From: Symsagittifera roscoffensis
Taxonomy: Eukaryota; Xenacoelomorpha; Acoela; Convolutidae
Assembly: GCF_963678635.1 (NCBI RefSeq)
Contig: NC_087063.1
Coordinates: 4,130,580-4,194,579 of the forward strand
Length of the DNA: 64,000 nt
Direction of reading: 5' to 3'
Shown here: piece by piece, positions 9,582-23,895 of the stretch
Position numbering within the stretch: the first letter of the stretch is position 1
Layout of the letters: each line of letters begins with the position of its first letter
Program-made: the position numbers and the translations under genes
The notes under the pieces: generated by a model
What the model saw: the letters and a program-made list of their open reading frames with translations, nothing else
Told to the model about the DNA's origin: nothing
Database searches by the model: none

Positions 9582-12026
9582 AGAATATTTGTATTCAACT
9601 AGAAATAACTCACAGCTGATTAAAACTCACGGTGGAAAAATAGAAAATTGCGGAAAACTTTTATAGAAACTGTGAAATATAATTTTGTTCATTTAAATGA
9701 CGTCAACATTTTAATGAGAAGCTTCATAAAACTTTTGCAAGATGTGGGCATGATTTCAAAAATTCCACCTTTTTGGAAAATATCTAAAACACTGTGGGGT
9801 CCGATTGACAAAGAACTTTCTCGAAGAGGGCTCCTTTTCAAAACATTAAGAAAATTTTCTCGTTTTGCTTTGTCGACCAACGGCAGAAGTTTTCTGAGCG
9901 CTTTCAAAACACTCTAAAGACTCTATATTGTAAATATTTTCTGTGCTTTTAAAAAAAACTTAAGGTGTAGTCGGCAAAGAGTTGATAGAAGAAGAATTTT
10001 CTTTAGAAATTGCATTTGAATTGATTATTTTAAAAAATAATAAAAGTGAAACTTTACGGTATGGAAAATTTTTTTAAATTGATTTGGAATCTGAATAGTT
10101 TATGTTTTACATCATTTTATATTGTTATTCTTACAGCGGGAACGTTTTGTTTGAATATTTTTGATGTAAGCTATACAGTTTCTCAGAATCAGTTATTTTC
10201 TCTAACTTGATGTTTAATTATTTACTTTTAAAAAATGGAGTTAGAACTTGAATTTTTATATAATATTTATTAAAAACTGCCTATCTTGCAAAGAGATAGC
10301 ATTTTTTTATCGACTCAGAAACCTTTATTTATTGACTCAGAAAAAATGGGAAAACATGGTTGGTAAATTCTTGAACATTTTTGAATTTTCAAAATTTTTG
10401 AACCATGTTCAAGTTTTTCGCTTGCTTGCTATTTTAGTTTGTTTATTTTTATAAACTAGAGTTTTACATGCGTCAAAAAACTTTTAAAAAAGATTTTTTG
10501 TAAATTAATTTTTTACGCGAAATCTGCCATTTGAGCGAAGCAAATTCGTTGAAATACTTGTTACAAACTGCTTATCATGGAATATCTTAAGAGATATTGA
10601 CCGACTCAGAAAGATTGGGTAAATAGTGTTGATAAAATTCTTGAAAATGTTTGAACTAGCTTCCAAAAATTGCGAATTATGTGAAAAATGTCATTGTGTC
10701 CTAAACATTTTTTTATAATTTTTAGCGTTCTTGCAGGTATCATTTTTTTGCATTATAGCAAATTCTTAGTTTAAAAAATGTGACCTCTAATTTTGTCTTT
10801 ATGTAAAAACAAGCAATTCAGATATAAAACAAAAGTCGTTTCTTCATTGCTGCCTTGAGAATTTTTGGGAAAAAATGAAGAAAAAAACTGTGGAAAATTG
10901 AATCCTGAAACAAACAAAACAAATAAGGGCCAAAAACTACATATAAAATCATTGGCAATTAAAAAAACGAATAAAAACAAAAAGCATGTCACATTGTTCG
11001 ACTCACTAAAATATTTTCTAGTTTTGTAAACAAGCTATTTTGTAATGAGGTTTTGTAATGGAGCTTTTTAGACCGAAAATTTTTACTGTAACAGCAAGTG
11101 CCGAAAACACCTTCGAAAAAATTAAACATATTAATGACATTAGCTAAACTGCTCGTAAATCACGACAAAGCCCTGAATTTTCACCCAGCTCTTTTATTTA
11201 TGTGACATGTTTTTGTTTTGTATATTAAAATTAAAGAAAATTTTATTTTAAATGATGAAATAAATCTTTTGAACCTAAGCAAACAGTATGTGCATTATTT
11301 AGTGCTTGGTAAAAACTGCATCAAAATATAGAAAAAAGTTTTAAGCAACTTTTGTAGAAAACAAATTGATGAGAAAACAATACACCTAAAATGCACTGGT
11401 TGAAAAAGGATACACTTTTGCCGGCTTTCCTCACTCAAGTGGCCGAAAAATTCAAAAAACATTTGATTACTGGAGGAATCAACGCAATCATTTGTTCGTA
11501 TAATGTTCATAAAATGAATATTTTTTCCCGATATTTTTAATTTCCATTGTTCCAAAATGCTGTTTTGATCCGCCGATTCAAACTTGAAATTCTGTTGGAC
11601 AAACCCAATGAAAAAAGCGGTCTGCAAAAACCAGATAAACCTTAGTAGAAAATTAGAAAATTTATGTCACTTTTCGTGAATTTTAATTATCTCTACGAAT
11701 ACAAAAAATTTCTATCGGATGGAGACTGTAACTGGAACAGCTTTACAATTCTCTCGCATAATTTCGAAAATGAAAAAAAAACCTCCGTTTTCCAGTGTAC
11801 TTTTTGTACGTAAAACCGGTAATGAAAATGACAGTCCGACAATTTTTGGTTTTATTTTAGACTATTTTAGAAAACAGGGTCACTGTTGATTTGTTTTAAA
11901 CACAATCAGTTTTTTTCACGCTGTGAATTAGAGAAAAGTTCTCTATAACTCGTTGAATTCTTATAAAGCGAATAGTTATTTGTTGATTTGGAAAAATTTA
12001 GACAAAAAAATCTTCAGTTATATAAA
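9582..12026. other. 3' flank and intergenic DNA, no gene seen
   Basis: Follows the EF-hand stop. An aataaaag string near 10,036 could be its polyadenylation signal, but several similar AT-rich strings exist. Short open frames here have low-complexity F/L/K/N composition and no recognisable protein character. Confidence 0.45.
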
Positions 12027-13646
12027 CCATTCATAAACTCTCGTTTACATTTTGAGTCGCCAACCCATATATCCATGCTTCTCAATTGTATTCTTTTACA
12101 ACAGAACAACAACATTTTTAATAATTGCTTAAAATCAGATTGAAATTCATGTGGCGAAGCGATTCAAAAGAAACTGTCATGGCTTTCCAGATTGGAAGAC
12201 GTTTATCACAGACACTAATAGTAGAAGTGCAAGGACAGACAGGTTGATTTGGCCGACTGCATATTTTAGAAGAAGCTACATATAGCAAGGATAGCCGGTT
12301 ACTGAGCAAGTAGCAAAGAATGTTCCGACCATAGTCTGCAGAAAACTCCAAACTAGTGTAGTTTTTTTGCTTGGTATGATGAAAGGATCGGACTTAAATG
12401 TATTTTTAGGCGTATTAAACAGTCATAGTATTGTAGGGAGAGCGCGCAAAACCTTTGTAGAAAAATGAAAAAAATACAAAAAAAAACTTTTTTTTTTTGC
12501 ATAAAATTTTGAAGCTTTTCGTTCCCAAAATGAAGCTAAAAAACTCCAAAAAGTTGTTTTATTTGCTTAAATTTAAGTTTTAACTTCTTAAATAAGGAAT
12601 AGCTCAGCTGTTGTATGCCTGCTTGCTTGCTTTATTTGCTCGAATTGAGACGAAAATTTAAAAAAAATCAAACAAGTTTTCTCGACACTAGAAAAAATTT
12701 TGAGTTTTTAATGTTTAATGTGATTCAATGTTCGGACGAAAAAGCTATATATAGAAGCCAAAAATTTTTCGCCAAAAACCTTCCGCCGAATCAATGTTTT
12801 AACTATCTTACAATAGTACATCAACCAAAAATTTAACATTTCTTCACTCTATATCAATACAAAGTCTCGTGCACTATATATTTACATTAGGTAAAAAAAC
12901 ACTCTGTACAATAGCAGAAAAACGGCAAAATCTGTCAAAATCAAAAGAAGAAAGGCCAAATTAAAGCTAGGATAGCCGGTTGCTGAGCAAGTAGCACAGA
13001 ATCTTCTGACCATAATCATTAAAATTACAAATATATAAATTAATATTTTTCTGAAAATTTTTTTAAAAAACATTTCAAAATTTTTCTTGCCAGGGAATTG
13101 CCAAATATAGCTTTCGAAAGTATTTTATCTTTTAACCAAAAAAATTTAACAACACTTTATTCGGTCGAAATTTTGCGTGGAAAAAACTGAAACACACCCG
13201 AACACAAAGTTCCTCCCCCTTTTCAATGATCGGAACAAACAACCAACAAGCAGTGTCAAAATACTCAAATACGCCGAGCCAAAAATGACAGAATTTTGAA
13301 GCATTTCATGAAAAAAATTTAAATTACAGAACACAAACTACCTATTAATCTACACTGTAAAGCCGCTTGTAATCATAAACATACCCAACAACATTTCAAA
13401 TATAGCCAATTGAAGATTGGAAGAGTATTGAACGCAAGTAAACATAAAAAAACACTCGGTTTGTTGAAAAAATCTCAACTTTCGATTTTCAAAGAAAAAA
13501 ATAGATGCCTACAAGCTCTTTGAATTTTTAAAACGATTTGTGATATGGGCTTTTTTGATAACAATAACCAAACTTGAGAAAACTGGATCAACAGGTAAAT
13601 TTTTATTCAGCTAAAAATCAAAAAAATAAATTCCACTTTCGAGACT

Positions 13647-13813
13647 CACTTTTTGAGTTCAAATGAGTTCATCTGCTGAAAGTGACGTAAATAGCACTCT
13701 CTAAAAACAAACATGATAATAGCGCAAAAAACGAACGCTATTATCACGTTTGTTTTTAGAGAGTGCTATTTACCTCAATTTCAGCAGATGAACTCATTTG
13801 AACTCAAAAAGTG
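13647..13813. repeat. Large palindrome, copy 1
   Basis: Arms 13647-13724 and 13736-13813 are reverse complements over 78 bases with three mismatches and an 11-base loop. One arm resembles sequence in the R1 repeat copy near 31.68-31.75 kb, so this looks like two R1 ends joined head to head. Confidence 0.9.
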
Positions 13814-16345
13814 CATTTATCTTAAGTGCCTTCATAAATACATAAATCTGTATGAATGCACATCTGTAGTTATTAGAGACTTTTAAGACTTTTCCTGAAA
13901 AAAGAAAAAAATCAGCAAGACCTAAATACGAGTCTTCACTACATTCATTACTCTTAACAAAAACATTTATGATTGAAATTTTTTACATTGACCCAATTTG
14001 TGAAAATTAGATCAAAAGATATATTTTTTGCTTGATTTGCCTTGCAGCTTGTTACACAATTTACACATTGCAGTTCAATTGTGGGTTTGTTCCCCTTATA
14101 TCAGCACTTACACTGATAATTGATGAAAAATCAACACGACCTTTATAAGTGTCTCCACTACGCTAATTCACACACAAAAGGTTGCTATTATCGTTGAAAA
14201 AAGAAGTGAACTGATATTTGAACAAAAGCTACTTGCGTAGAATTTACGACGCTACGTCAAAAGAAAAACTTTGTTTTCATTTTTGACAAGTTAGGCAAAA
14301 CGGAAATTTTATTTTGACGACAGGTTACTTAATTTGCTCATTCAATTCAAATTTATAAATTATCAACAGCGGTTCTTAGAAATATTCGGCAATTTTTATG
14401 AGACACATCAACTTGTCTCGCTGACAAAAAAATTATATTTTGGTAAAACGAAAAAAAAACTAGGGAAGAACTTTTAATTTGAAGTTGAAGGAAAACACAA
14501 ACTTATATATATGGCTATCTTTACAACAAACATCGGCAATAATAAATTTAGCATTCTTATTTGCAATCTAATTTAATTTTAATACAAACTAAAAAATGAA
14601 TAGTTTAGAAATTGCAATAGAATAATTTATCTGAATTTAGGGCAAAATAAATGTAACCTTGGACAAAACATGACATGAAAAGCAGCAAATAATGCATGCA
14701 CCAGCGGCGGACAAATTTTCGTCGCCATTCATAAACTCTCGTTTACATTTTGAGTCGCCAACCCAAATTTCCATGCTTCTCATTTGTATTCTTTTACAAC
14801 AGAACAGCAATATTTTTAATAAGCTGCTTAAAATCAGGTTGAAATTCATGTGGCGAAGCGATTCAAAAGAAACTGTCATGGCTTTCCAAATTGCAAGACT
14901 TTTATCACAGACACTAATGGTAGAAGTGCAAGGACAGAAAAATTGATTTAGCCGACTTCATATTTTAGAAGAAGCTATTTATAGCAAGGATAGCCGGTTA
15001 CTGAGCAAGTAGCAAAGAATGTTCCGACCATAGTCTGCAGAAAACTCCAAACTAGTGTAGTTTTTTTGCTTGGTATGATGAAAGGATCGGACGTAAATGT
15101 AATTTTAGGCGTATTAAACAGTCATAGTATTGTAGGGAGAGCGCGCAAAACCTTTGTAGAAAAATGAAAAAAAAACAAAAAAAAAACTTTTTTTTTGCAT
15201 AAAGTTTTGAAGCTTTTCGTTCCCAAAATGAAGCTAAAAAAACTCCAAAAAAAGGTTTTATTTGCTTAAATTTAAGTTTTAACTTCTTAAATAAGGAATA
15301 ACTCAGCTGTTGTAAGCCTGCTTGCTTGCTTTATTCGCTCGAATTAAGACGAAAAATTAGAAAATTCAAACAAGTTTTCTCGACACTAGAAAAAATTTTG
15401 AGTTTTTAATGTTTAATGTGGTTCAATGTTCGGACCAAAAAGCTATATATAGAAGCCAAAAATTTTGCGCCAAAAACCTTACGCCGAATCAATGTTTTAA
15501 CTATCTTACCATAGTACATCAACCAAAAACTTAACATTTCTTCACTCTATATCAATACAAAGCCTCGTGCACTATATATTTACATTAGGTAAAAAAGCAC
15601 TCTGTACAATAGCAGAAAAACGGCAAAAGCTATCAAAATCAAAAGAAGAAAGGCCAAATTAAAGCTAGGATAGCCGGTTGCTGAGCAAGTAGCACAGAAT
15701 CTTCTGACCATACTCATTAAAATTACAAATATATAAATTAATATTTTTTCTGAAAATTTTTTCAAAAAACTTTTCGAAATTTTTCTTGCCAGGGAAGTGC
15801 CAAATATAGCTTTCGAAAGTATTTTATCTTTTAACCAAAAAAATTTAACATCACATTATTCGGTTGAAATTTTGCGTGGAAAAAACTGAAACACACCCGA
15901 ATACAAAGTTCCTCCCCCTTTTCAATGATCGGAACAAACAACCAACAAGCAGTGTCAAAATACTCAAATACGCCGAGCCAAAAATGACAGAATTTTGAAG
16001 CATTTCATGAAAAAAATTTAAATTACAGAACACAAACTACCTATTAATCTACACTGTAAAGCCGCTTGTAATCATAAACATACCCAACAACATTTCAAAT
16101 ATAGCCAATTGAAGATTGGAAGAGTATTGAACGCAAGTAAACATAAAAAAACACTCGGTTTGTTGAAAAAATCTCAACTTTCGATTTTCAAAGAAAAAAA
16201 TAGATGCCTACAAGCTCTTTGAATTTTTAAAACGATTTGTGATATGGGCTTTTTTGATAACAATAACCAAACTTGAGAAAACTGGATCAACAGGTAAATT
16301 TTTATTCAGCTAAAAATCAAAAAAATAAATTCCACTTTCGAGACT

Positions 16346-16512
16346 CACTTTTTGAGTTCAAATGAGTTCATCTGCTGAAAGTGACGTAAATAGCACTCTC
16401 TAAAAACAAACATGATAATAGCGCAAAAAACGTACGCTATTATCACGTTTGTTTTTAGAGAGTGCTATTTACCTCAATTTCAGCAGATGAACTCATTTGA
16501 ACTCAAAAAGTG
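16346..16512. repeat. Large palindrome, copy 2
   Basis: Same structure as copy 1: 78-base arms around an 11-base loop, few mismatches. Lies in tandem unit A. Confidence 0.88.
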
Positions 16513-18523
16513 CATTTATCTTAAGTGCCTTCATAAATACATAAATCTGTATGAATGCACATCTGTAGTTATTAAGACTTTTCCTGAAAAAAGAAAAAAT
16601 CAGCAAGACCTAAATACGAGTGTTCACTACATTCATTACTCTTAAACACATTTATGATTGAAATTTTTTACATTGACCCAATTATTGAAAATTAGATCAA
16701 AAGATATATTTTTCGCTCGATTTACACTGCAGCTTGTTACACAATTTACACATTGCAGTTCGATTGTGGGTTTGTTCCCCTTATATCAGCACTTACACTG
16801 ATAATTGATGAAAAATCAACACGACCTATATAAGTGTCTCCACTACGCTAATTCACACACAAAAGGTTGCTATTATGGTTGAAAAAAGAAGTGAACTGAT
16901 ATTTGAACACAAGCTACTTGCGTAGAATTTACGACGCTACGTCAAAAGAAGAACTTTGTTTTCATTTTTGGCAAGTTAGGCAAAACGGAAATTTTAGTTT
17001 GACGACAGGTTACTTAATTTGCTCATTGATTTCAAATTTATAAATTATCAACAGCGGTTCTTAGAAATATTCGGCAATTTTTTTGAGACAAATCAACTTG
17101 TCTCGCTGATAAAAAAAATATATTTTGTTAAAGCGAAACAAAACTAGGGAAAAACATTTAATTTGAAGTTGAAGGAAAACAGAAATTTATATATATGGCT
17201 ATCTTTATAACAAACATCGGCAATAATAAATTTAGCATTCTTGTTTGCAATCTAATTTAATTTTAATACAAACTAAAAAATGAATAGTTTAGAAATTGCA
17301 ATAGAATAATTTATCTGAATTTAGGGCAAAATAAATGTAACCTTGGACAAAACATGACATGAAAAGCAGCAAATAATGCATGCACCAGCGGCGGACAAAA
17401 TATTCGTTATGACGCGGCGGTAAAAAGAACCATACAAAATTCTTTATCATTGATACAAAGTCATCGGCACAAAAATATACACCCAAATTGGGCAGGATAC
17501 TCAGCGATAGCTCGCTTAAGAAAATTTATCAGTCAAAAATTCCGATAGCTTTTTTGCACATGCGTTTGCTTGTGTAACCAAAAAAAGTCAGTTCAACCTT
17601 TTTTGCAGACAATTTTAATTTTTTTTTGCTAGATTCGAAAATTTTGGAACCCTTGGAGCTATCGCTGATGCAAATATCACAATTCAATTATTTGTTTTCT
17701 ATTTATCTCGAAAATATCAATATTAATTTAGAGATCATCTATGGGAAGAGAGGTCAGATAATTTAGGTTAAGTTAGTTTAAAGATAGAAGTTCCGACAAA
17801 ATTACATTAACGAAGCTTCGATGTTGTCAATAACAAACATTCAATTAACTGCTAACAATATTCTGACTAGTTTTAATCCAAATACGGCCAAACGTTGAAG
17901 TCATGCTATATCTTTCAACAAGGATATGGCACGAAATAATATTGAAGGATGACTAAATGTAAGCCCAGCATTTCGAAAAGAATTTATTGATATTCAAAGA
18001 ACCCGCTTTTCCCAGTAATGGTGATAAAATTCCATCAACACAACGCGAAGCATAGCATTATTTGAATCAAACGCATTTCAAATTCATTTTTTCAAACTAT
18101 AAGCGAACAGGAGATTGCGCACGAGTTCATGTAGCCAAGAAAGAATGAAATTTCGGCCTTCACTGCTAAAATTTTTTTCACAACTTTTACTAGTCAATTA
18201 GGTCGGAAGAAAGCGAATTCCACTAAAAAATAGTCTTAAGCATGGGAAGATAGAAACGCATTATTACACTAAACCTATTAAAAACATTTAATCAATTTAC
18301 AATTCGAATTAGAGTTTTGAAAATTACTAAGGGTTTTTGTGTACTGCTAATTGTTCTCCAATACGAACGGTAGAGTTTTACATAGATACATCTAACACCA
18401 ATTTTCTTTCCAAATATTTCGTCTCTGGTTTAAGATTCAAAGCTACGTCGTTGTGTAATTTAACTCTACTTCTTCGTGAAGTTAGATAAAAGCCGAGAGC
18501 TTTCGTGACCTCTCTTGGCCTCT

Positions 18524-18789
18524 TCAGGCCTCCATGTCTTCGGCATTGGCGCCTTTGAGTCTCATCCTAGTGAATTCCTCGAAAATGAAATCATCGTCTT
18601 CGAATTGCACCGTTTCGCCCCCACCTATCAATGCCGCTAAGTCCCCGCCCCCTCCCCCACCTTCGCCGCCCTCTCCTGCCGATGCCGAAGTGGCGACTGG
18701 TCCGTTCTCGGCCACTGCTTCTGATTTCGCTGCAACACCTTGTGTCTCAAAGTTAATCAGGTTGTGATCCACTGTCTGTTTTGTAACAC
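18524..18789 (-). CDS. Beta-arrestin terminal exon, copy A
   Basis: Intact copy of the last arrestin coding exon: acceptor ttttgcag|GTGTT at its upstream end and TGA at 18526-18524. It encodes the same residues as copies B and C. It is the copy furthest from the rest of the gene, about 10.7 kb beyond copy C. If copy C is used, this is an unused duplicate. If the splice skips to it, the product is unchanged but the 3' untranslated region could differ slightly. Confidence 0.8.
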
Positions 18790-21715
18790 CTGCAAAAGAT
18801 CAATTTGCTTTATGACGAGTAAACTCACAAATTAAACTATGTTTTTGATAACCGTGAGTGTCTTATTATTAAACTCTAATATTCGGTTGCCTGAGGCGAC
18901 CAAAAATTGTACATCAAGCTGTGCTATATTTATCAAACTCTATTGAGAACAACGACGAAGCGGATTTACCAAGTCAAATAAATATCACAAGGTTTTTTTC
19001 GTAAATAATGCGTATTCTGAAACGCAATCTATTCAACGTGTTTGATACAGCGGGACGAACGGTTTATATCATCAAATATCCAGTTGAAAACATATTTTTT
19101 TGCTAAATTGAAGAAAATGAACTCCGATGAAACAGCCGCGTGAAATAATGCCTTTTGTTCACAACTTGTGAAACAATTTTGTTGTTTTCAATCCACGCAT
19201 TTTATCATGGTTACATTAATCACGTGAAAACGGAAACGTTCTATCATTGGTCTTTATCACAAAACTTTTCAGCCACATGAGTTAGACCCACTGAAAAACA
19301 CCACAGAGCTCAAAATATTGGAACAAAACGTTGTCTATGTCTTAACAAGTGCCAAAGTTCTGAGGGCAACTGTGAAAATTAGATCAAAAGATATATTATT
19401 TGCTCGATTTGCCTTGCAGCTTGTTACACAATTTACACATTGCAGTTCAATTGTGGGTTTGTTCCCCTTATATCAGCACTTACACTGATAATTGATGAAA
19501 AATCAACACGACCTTTATAAGTGTCTCCACTACGCTAATTCACACACAAAAGGTTGCTATTATCGTTGAAAAAAGAAGTGAACTGATATTTGAACAAAAG
19601 CTACTTGCGTAGAATTTACGACGCTACGTCAAAAGAAAAACTTTGTTTTCATTTTTGACAAGTTAGGCAAAACGGAAATTTTATTTTGACGACAGGTTAC
19701 TTAATTTGCTCATTCAATTCAAATTTATAAATTATCAACAGCGGTTCTTAGAAATATTCGGCAATTTTTATGAGACACATCAACTTGTCTCGCTGACAAA
19801 AAAATTATATTTTGGTAAAAAGAAAAAAAAACTAGGGAAGAACTTTTAATTTGAAGTTGAAGGAAAACACAAACTTATATATATGGCTATCTTTACAACA
19901 AACATCGGCAATAATAAATTTAGCATTCTTATTTGCAATCTAATTTAATTTTAATACAAACTAAAAAATGAATAGTTTAGAAATTGCAATAGAATAATTT
20001 ATCTGAATTTAGGGCAAAATAAATGTAACCTTGGACAAAACATGACATGAAAAGCAGCAAATAATGCATGCACCAGCGGCGGACAAATTTTCGTCGCCAT
20101 TCATAAACTCTCGTTTACATTTTGAGTCGCCAACCCAAATTTCCATGCTTCTCATTTGTATTCTTTTACAACAGAACAGCAATATTTTTAATAAGCTGCT
20201 TAAAATCAGGTTGAAATTCATGTGGCGAAGCGATTCAAAAGAAACTGTCATGGCTTTCCAAATTGCAAGACTTTTATCACAGACACTAATGGTAGAAGTG
20301 CAAGGACAGAAAAGTTGATTTAGCCGACTTCATATTTTAGAAGAAGCTATTTATAGCAAGGATAGCCGGTTACTGAGCAAGTAGCAAAGAATGTTCCGAC
20401 CATAGTCTGCAGAAAACTCCAAACTAGTGTAGTTTTTTTGCTTGGTATGATGAAAGGATCGGACGCAAATGTAATTTTAGGCGTATTAAACAGTCATAGT
20501 ATTGTAGGGAGAGCGCGCAAAACCTTTGTAGAAAAATGGAAAAAAAAAACAAAAAAAAACTTTTTTTTTGCATAAAGTTTTGAAGCTTTTCGTTCGCAAA
20601 ATGAAGCTAAAAAAACTCCAAAAAAAGGTTTTATTTGCTTAAATTTAAGTTTTAACTTCTTAAATAAGGAATAATTCAGCTGTTGTAAGCCTGCTTGCTT
20701 GCTTTATTCGCTCGAATTAAGACGAAAAATTAGAAAATTCAAACAAGTTTTCTCGACACTAGAAAAAATTTTGAGTTTTTAATGTTTAATGTGGTTCAAT
20801 GTTCGGACCAAAAAGCTATATATAGAAGCCAAAAATTTTGCGCCAAAAACCTTCCGCCGAATCAATGTTTTAACTATCTTACCATAGTACATCAACCAAA
20901 AACTTAACATTTGTTCACTCTATATCAATACAAAGCCTCGTGCACTATATATTTACATTAGGTAAAAAAGCACTCTGTACAATAGCAGAAAAACGGCAAA
21001 AGCTATCAAAATCAAAAGAAGAAAGGCCAAATTAAAGCTAGGATAGCCGGTTGCTGAGCAAGTAGCACAGAATCTTCTGACCATACTCATTAAAATTACA
21101 AATATATAAATTAATATTTTTTCTGAAAATTTTTTCAAAAAACTTTTCGAAATTTTTCTTGCCAGGGAAGTGCCAAATATAGCTTTCGAAAGTATTTTAT
21201 CTTTTAACCAAAAAAATTTAACATCACATTATTCGGTTGAAATTTTGCGTGGAAAAAACTGAAACACACCCGAATACAAAGTTCCTCCCCCTTTTCAATG
21301 ATCGGAACAAACAACCAACAAGCAGTGTCAAAATACTCAAATACGCCGAGCCAAAAATGACAGAATTTTGAAACCTTTAATGAAAAAAAAATATAAATCA
21401 CAGAACTATTAATCTACAATGTAAAGCCGCTTGTAATCATAAACATACCCAACAACATTTCAAATATATCCAATTGAAGATTGGAAGAGTATTGAACGCA
21501 AGTAAACATTAAAAAAAAACACTCGACTTTGTTGAAAAAATCTCAACTTTCGAGTTTCAAATAAGAAAATAGATGCCCTACAAGCTCTTTGAATTTTTAA
21601 ACGATTTGTGATTGGGGCTTTTTTGATAACAATAACCAAACTTGAGAAAACTGGATCAACAGGTAAAGTTTTTATCCAGCTAAAAATCAAAAAAATAAAT
21701 TCCACTTTCGAGACT

Positions 21716-21883
21716 CACTTTTTGAGTTCAAATGAGTTCATCTGCTGAAAGTGACGTAAATAGCACTCTCTAAAAACAAACGTGATAATAGCGCAAAAAA
21801 CGAACGCTATTATCACGTTTGTTTTTAGAGAGTGCTTTTTACCTCACTTTCAGCAGGATGAACTCATTTGAACTCAAAAAGTG
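21716..21883. repeat. Large palindrome, copy 3
   Basis: Same palindrome in unit B. Some arm positions differ from copy 1 in a way that improves pairing (acgtgataat against attatcacgt). One extra base in the right arm breaks perfect pairing. Confidence 0.88.
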
Positions 21884-23895
21884 CGTTTATCTTAAGTGCA
21901 TTCATAAATACATAAATCTGTATGAATGCACATCTGTAGTTATTAAGACTTTTCCTGAAAAAAGAAAAAATCAGCAAGACCTAAATACGAGTGTTCACTA
22001 CATTCATTACTCTTAAACACATTTATGATTGAAATTTTTTACATTGACCCAATTATTGAAAATTAGATCAAAAGATATATTTTTCGCTCGATTTACACTG
22101 CAGCTTGTTACACAATTTACACATTGCAGTTCGATTGTGGGTTTGTTCCCCTTATATCAGCACTTACACTGATAATTGATGAAAAATCAACACGACCTAT
22201 ATAAGTGTCTCCACTACGCTAATTCACACACAAAAGGTTGCTATTATGGTTGAAAAAAGAAGTGAACTGATATTTGAACACAAGCTACTTGCGTAGAATT
22301 TACGACGCTACGTCAAAAGAAGAACTTTGTTTTCATTTTTGGCAAGTTAGGCAAAACGGAAATTTTAGTTTGACGACAGGTTACTTAATTTGCTCATTGA
22401 TTTCAAATTTATAAATTATCAACAGCGGTTCTTAGAAATATTCGGCAATTTTTATGAGACAAATCAACTTGTCTCGCTGATTAAAAAAATTATATTTTGT
22501 TAAAGCGAAACAAAACTAGGGAAAAACATTTAATTTGAAGTTGAAGGAAAACACAAATTTATATATATGGCTATCTTTATAACAAACATCGGCAATAATA
22601 AATTTAGCATTCTTGTTTGCAATCTAATTTAATTTTAATACAAACTAAAAAATGAATAGTTTAGAAATTGCAATAGAATAATTTATCTGAATTTAGGGCA
22701 AAATAAATGTAACCTTGGACAAAACATGACATGAAAAGCAGCAAATAATGCATGCACCAGCGGCGGACAAAATATTCGTTATGACGCGGCGGTAAAAAGA
22801 ACCATACAAAATTCTTTATCATTGATACAAAGTCATCGGCACAAAAATATACACCCAAATTGGGCAGGATACTCAGCGATAGCTCGCTTAAGAAAATTCA
22901 TCAGTCAAAAATTCCGATAGCTTTTTTGCACATGCGTTTGCTTGTGTAACCAAAAAAAGTCAGTTCAACCTTTTTTGCAGACAATTTTAATTTTTTTTTG
23001 CTAGATTCGAAAATTTTGGAACCCTTGGAGCTATCGCTGATGCAAATATCACAATTCAATTATTTGTTTTCTATTTATCTCGAAAATATCAATATTAATT
23101 TAGAGATCATCTATGGGAAGAGAGGTCAGATAATTTAGGTTAAGTTAGTTTAAAGATAGAAGTTCCGACAAAATTACATTAACGAAGCTTCGATGTTGTC
23201 AATAACAAACATTCAATTAACTGCTAACAATATTCTGACTAGTTTTAATCCAAATACGGCCAAACGTTGAAGTCATGCTATATCTTTCAACAAGGATATG
23301 GCACGAAATAATATTGAAGGATGACTAAATGTAAGCCCAGCATTTCGAAAAGAATTTATTGATATTCAAAGAACCCGCTTTTCCCAGTAATGGTGATAAA
23401 ATTCCATCAACACAACGCGAAGCATAGCATTATTTGAATCAAACGCATTTCAAATTCATTTTTTCAAACTATAAGCGAACAGGAGATTGCGCACGAGTTC
23501 ATGTAGCCAAGAAAGAATGAAATTTCGGCCTTCACTGCTAAAATTTTTTTCACAACTTTTACTAGTCAATTAGGTCGGAAGAAAGCGAATTCCACTAAAA
23601 AATAGTCTTAAGCATGGGAAGATAGAAACGCATTATTACACTAAACCTATTAAAAACATTTAATCAATTTACAATTCGAATTAGAGTTTTGAAAATTACT
23701 AAGGGTTTTTGTGTACTGCTAATTGTTCTCCAATACGAACGGTAGAGTTTTACATAGATACATCTAACACCAATTTTCTTTCCAAATATTTCGTCTCTGG
23801 TTTAAGATTCAAAGCTACGTCGTTGTGTGATTTAACTCTACTTCTTCGTGAAGTTAGATAAAAGCCGAGAGCTTTCGTGACCTCTCTTGGCCTCT

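Larger units (their letters stand above)
12027..17399. repeat. Direct duplication of a 2.7-kb repeat
   Basis: Sequence from 12,027 to about 14,715 recurs from 14,725 to about 17,399 with scattered substitutions and small indels. The shared left edge is ccattcataaactctcg and the shared right edge is ccagcggcggacaaa. No protein is recognisable: the small frames inside recur only because the DNA does. The second copy is contained in tandem unit A. The third and fourth occurrences (from about 20,098 and 25,470) lie in units B and C. Confidence 0.85.
13999..19370. repeat. 5.37-kb tandem unit A
   Basis: First of three head-to-tail copies. It begins tgtgaaaattagatc and ends gagggcaac. It contains a piece of the 2.7-kb repeat, one palindrome (16346-16512) and a full beta-arrestin terminal exon (18524-18789). 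The period from A to B is 5,372 bases for markers throughout the unit. Confidence 0.93.

Noticed and set aside
14637-17486. Recurrent 60-96-codon frames in the tandem array
   Set aside because: They recur only because the DNA is duplicated, carry no known motif and have low-complexity F/L/K composition.
18534-18767. Plus-strand open frame opposite the arrestin terminal exon (and its copies in units B and C)
   Set aside because: Proline/serine-rich mirror of the glycine-rich arrestin tail; the minus strand has the conserved splice site and motifs.
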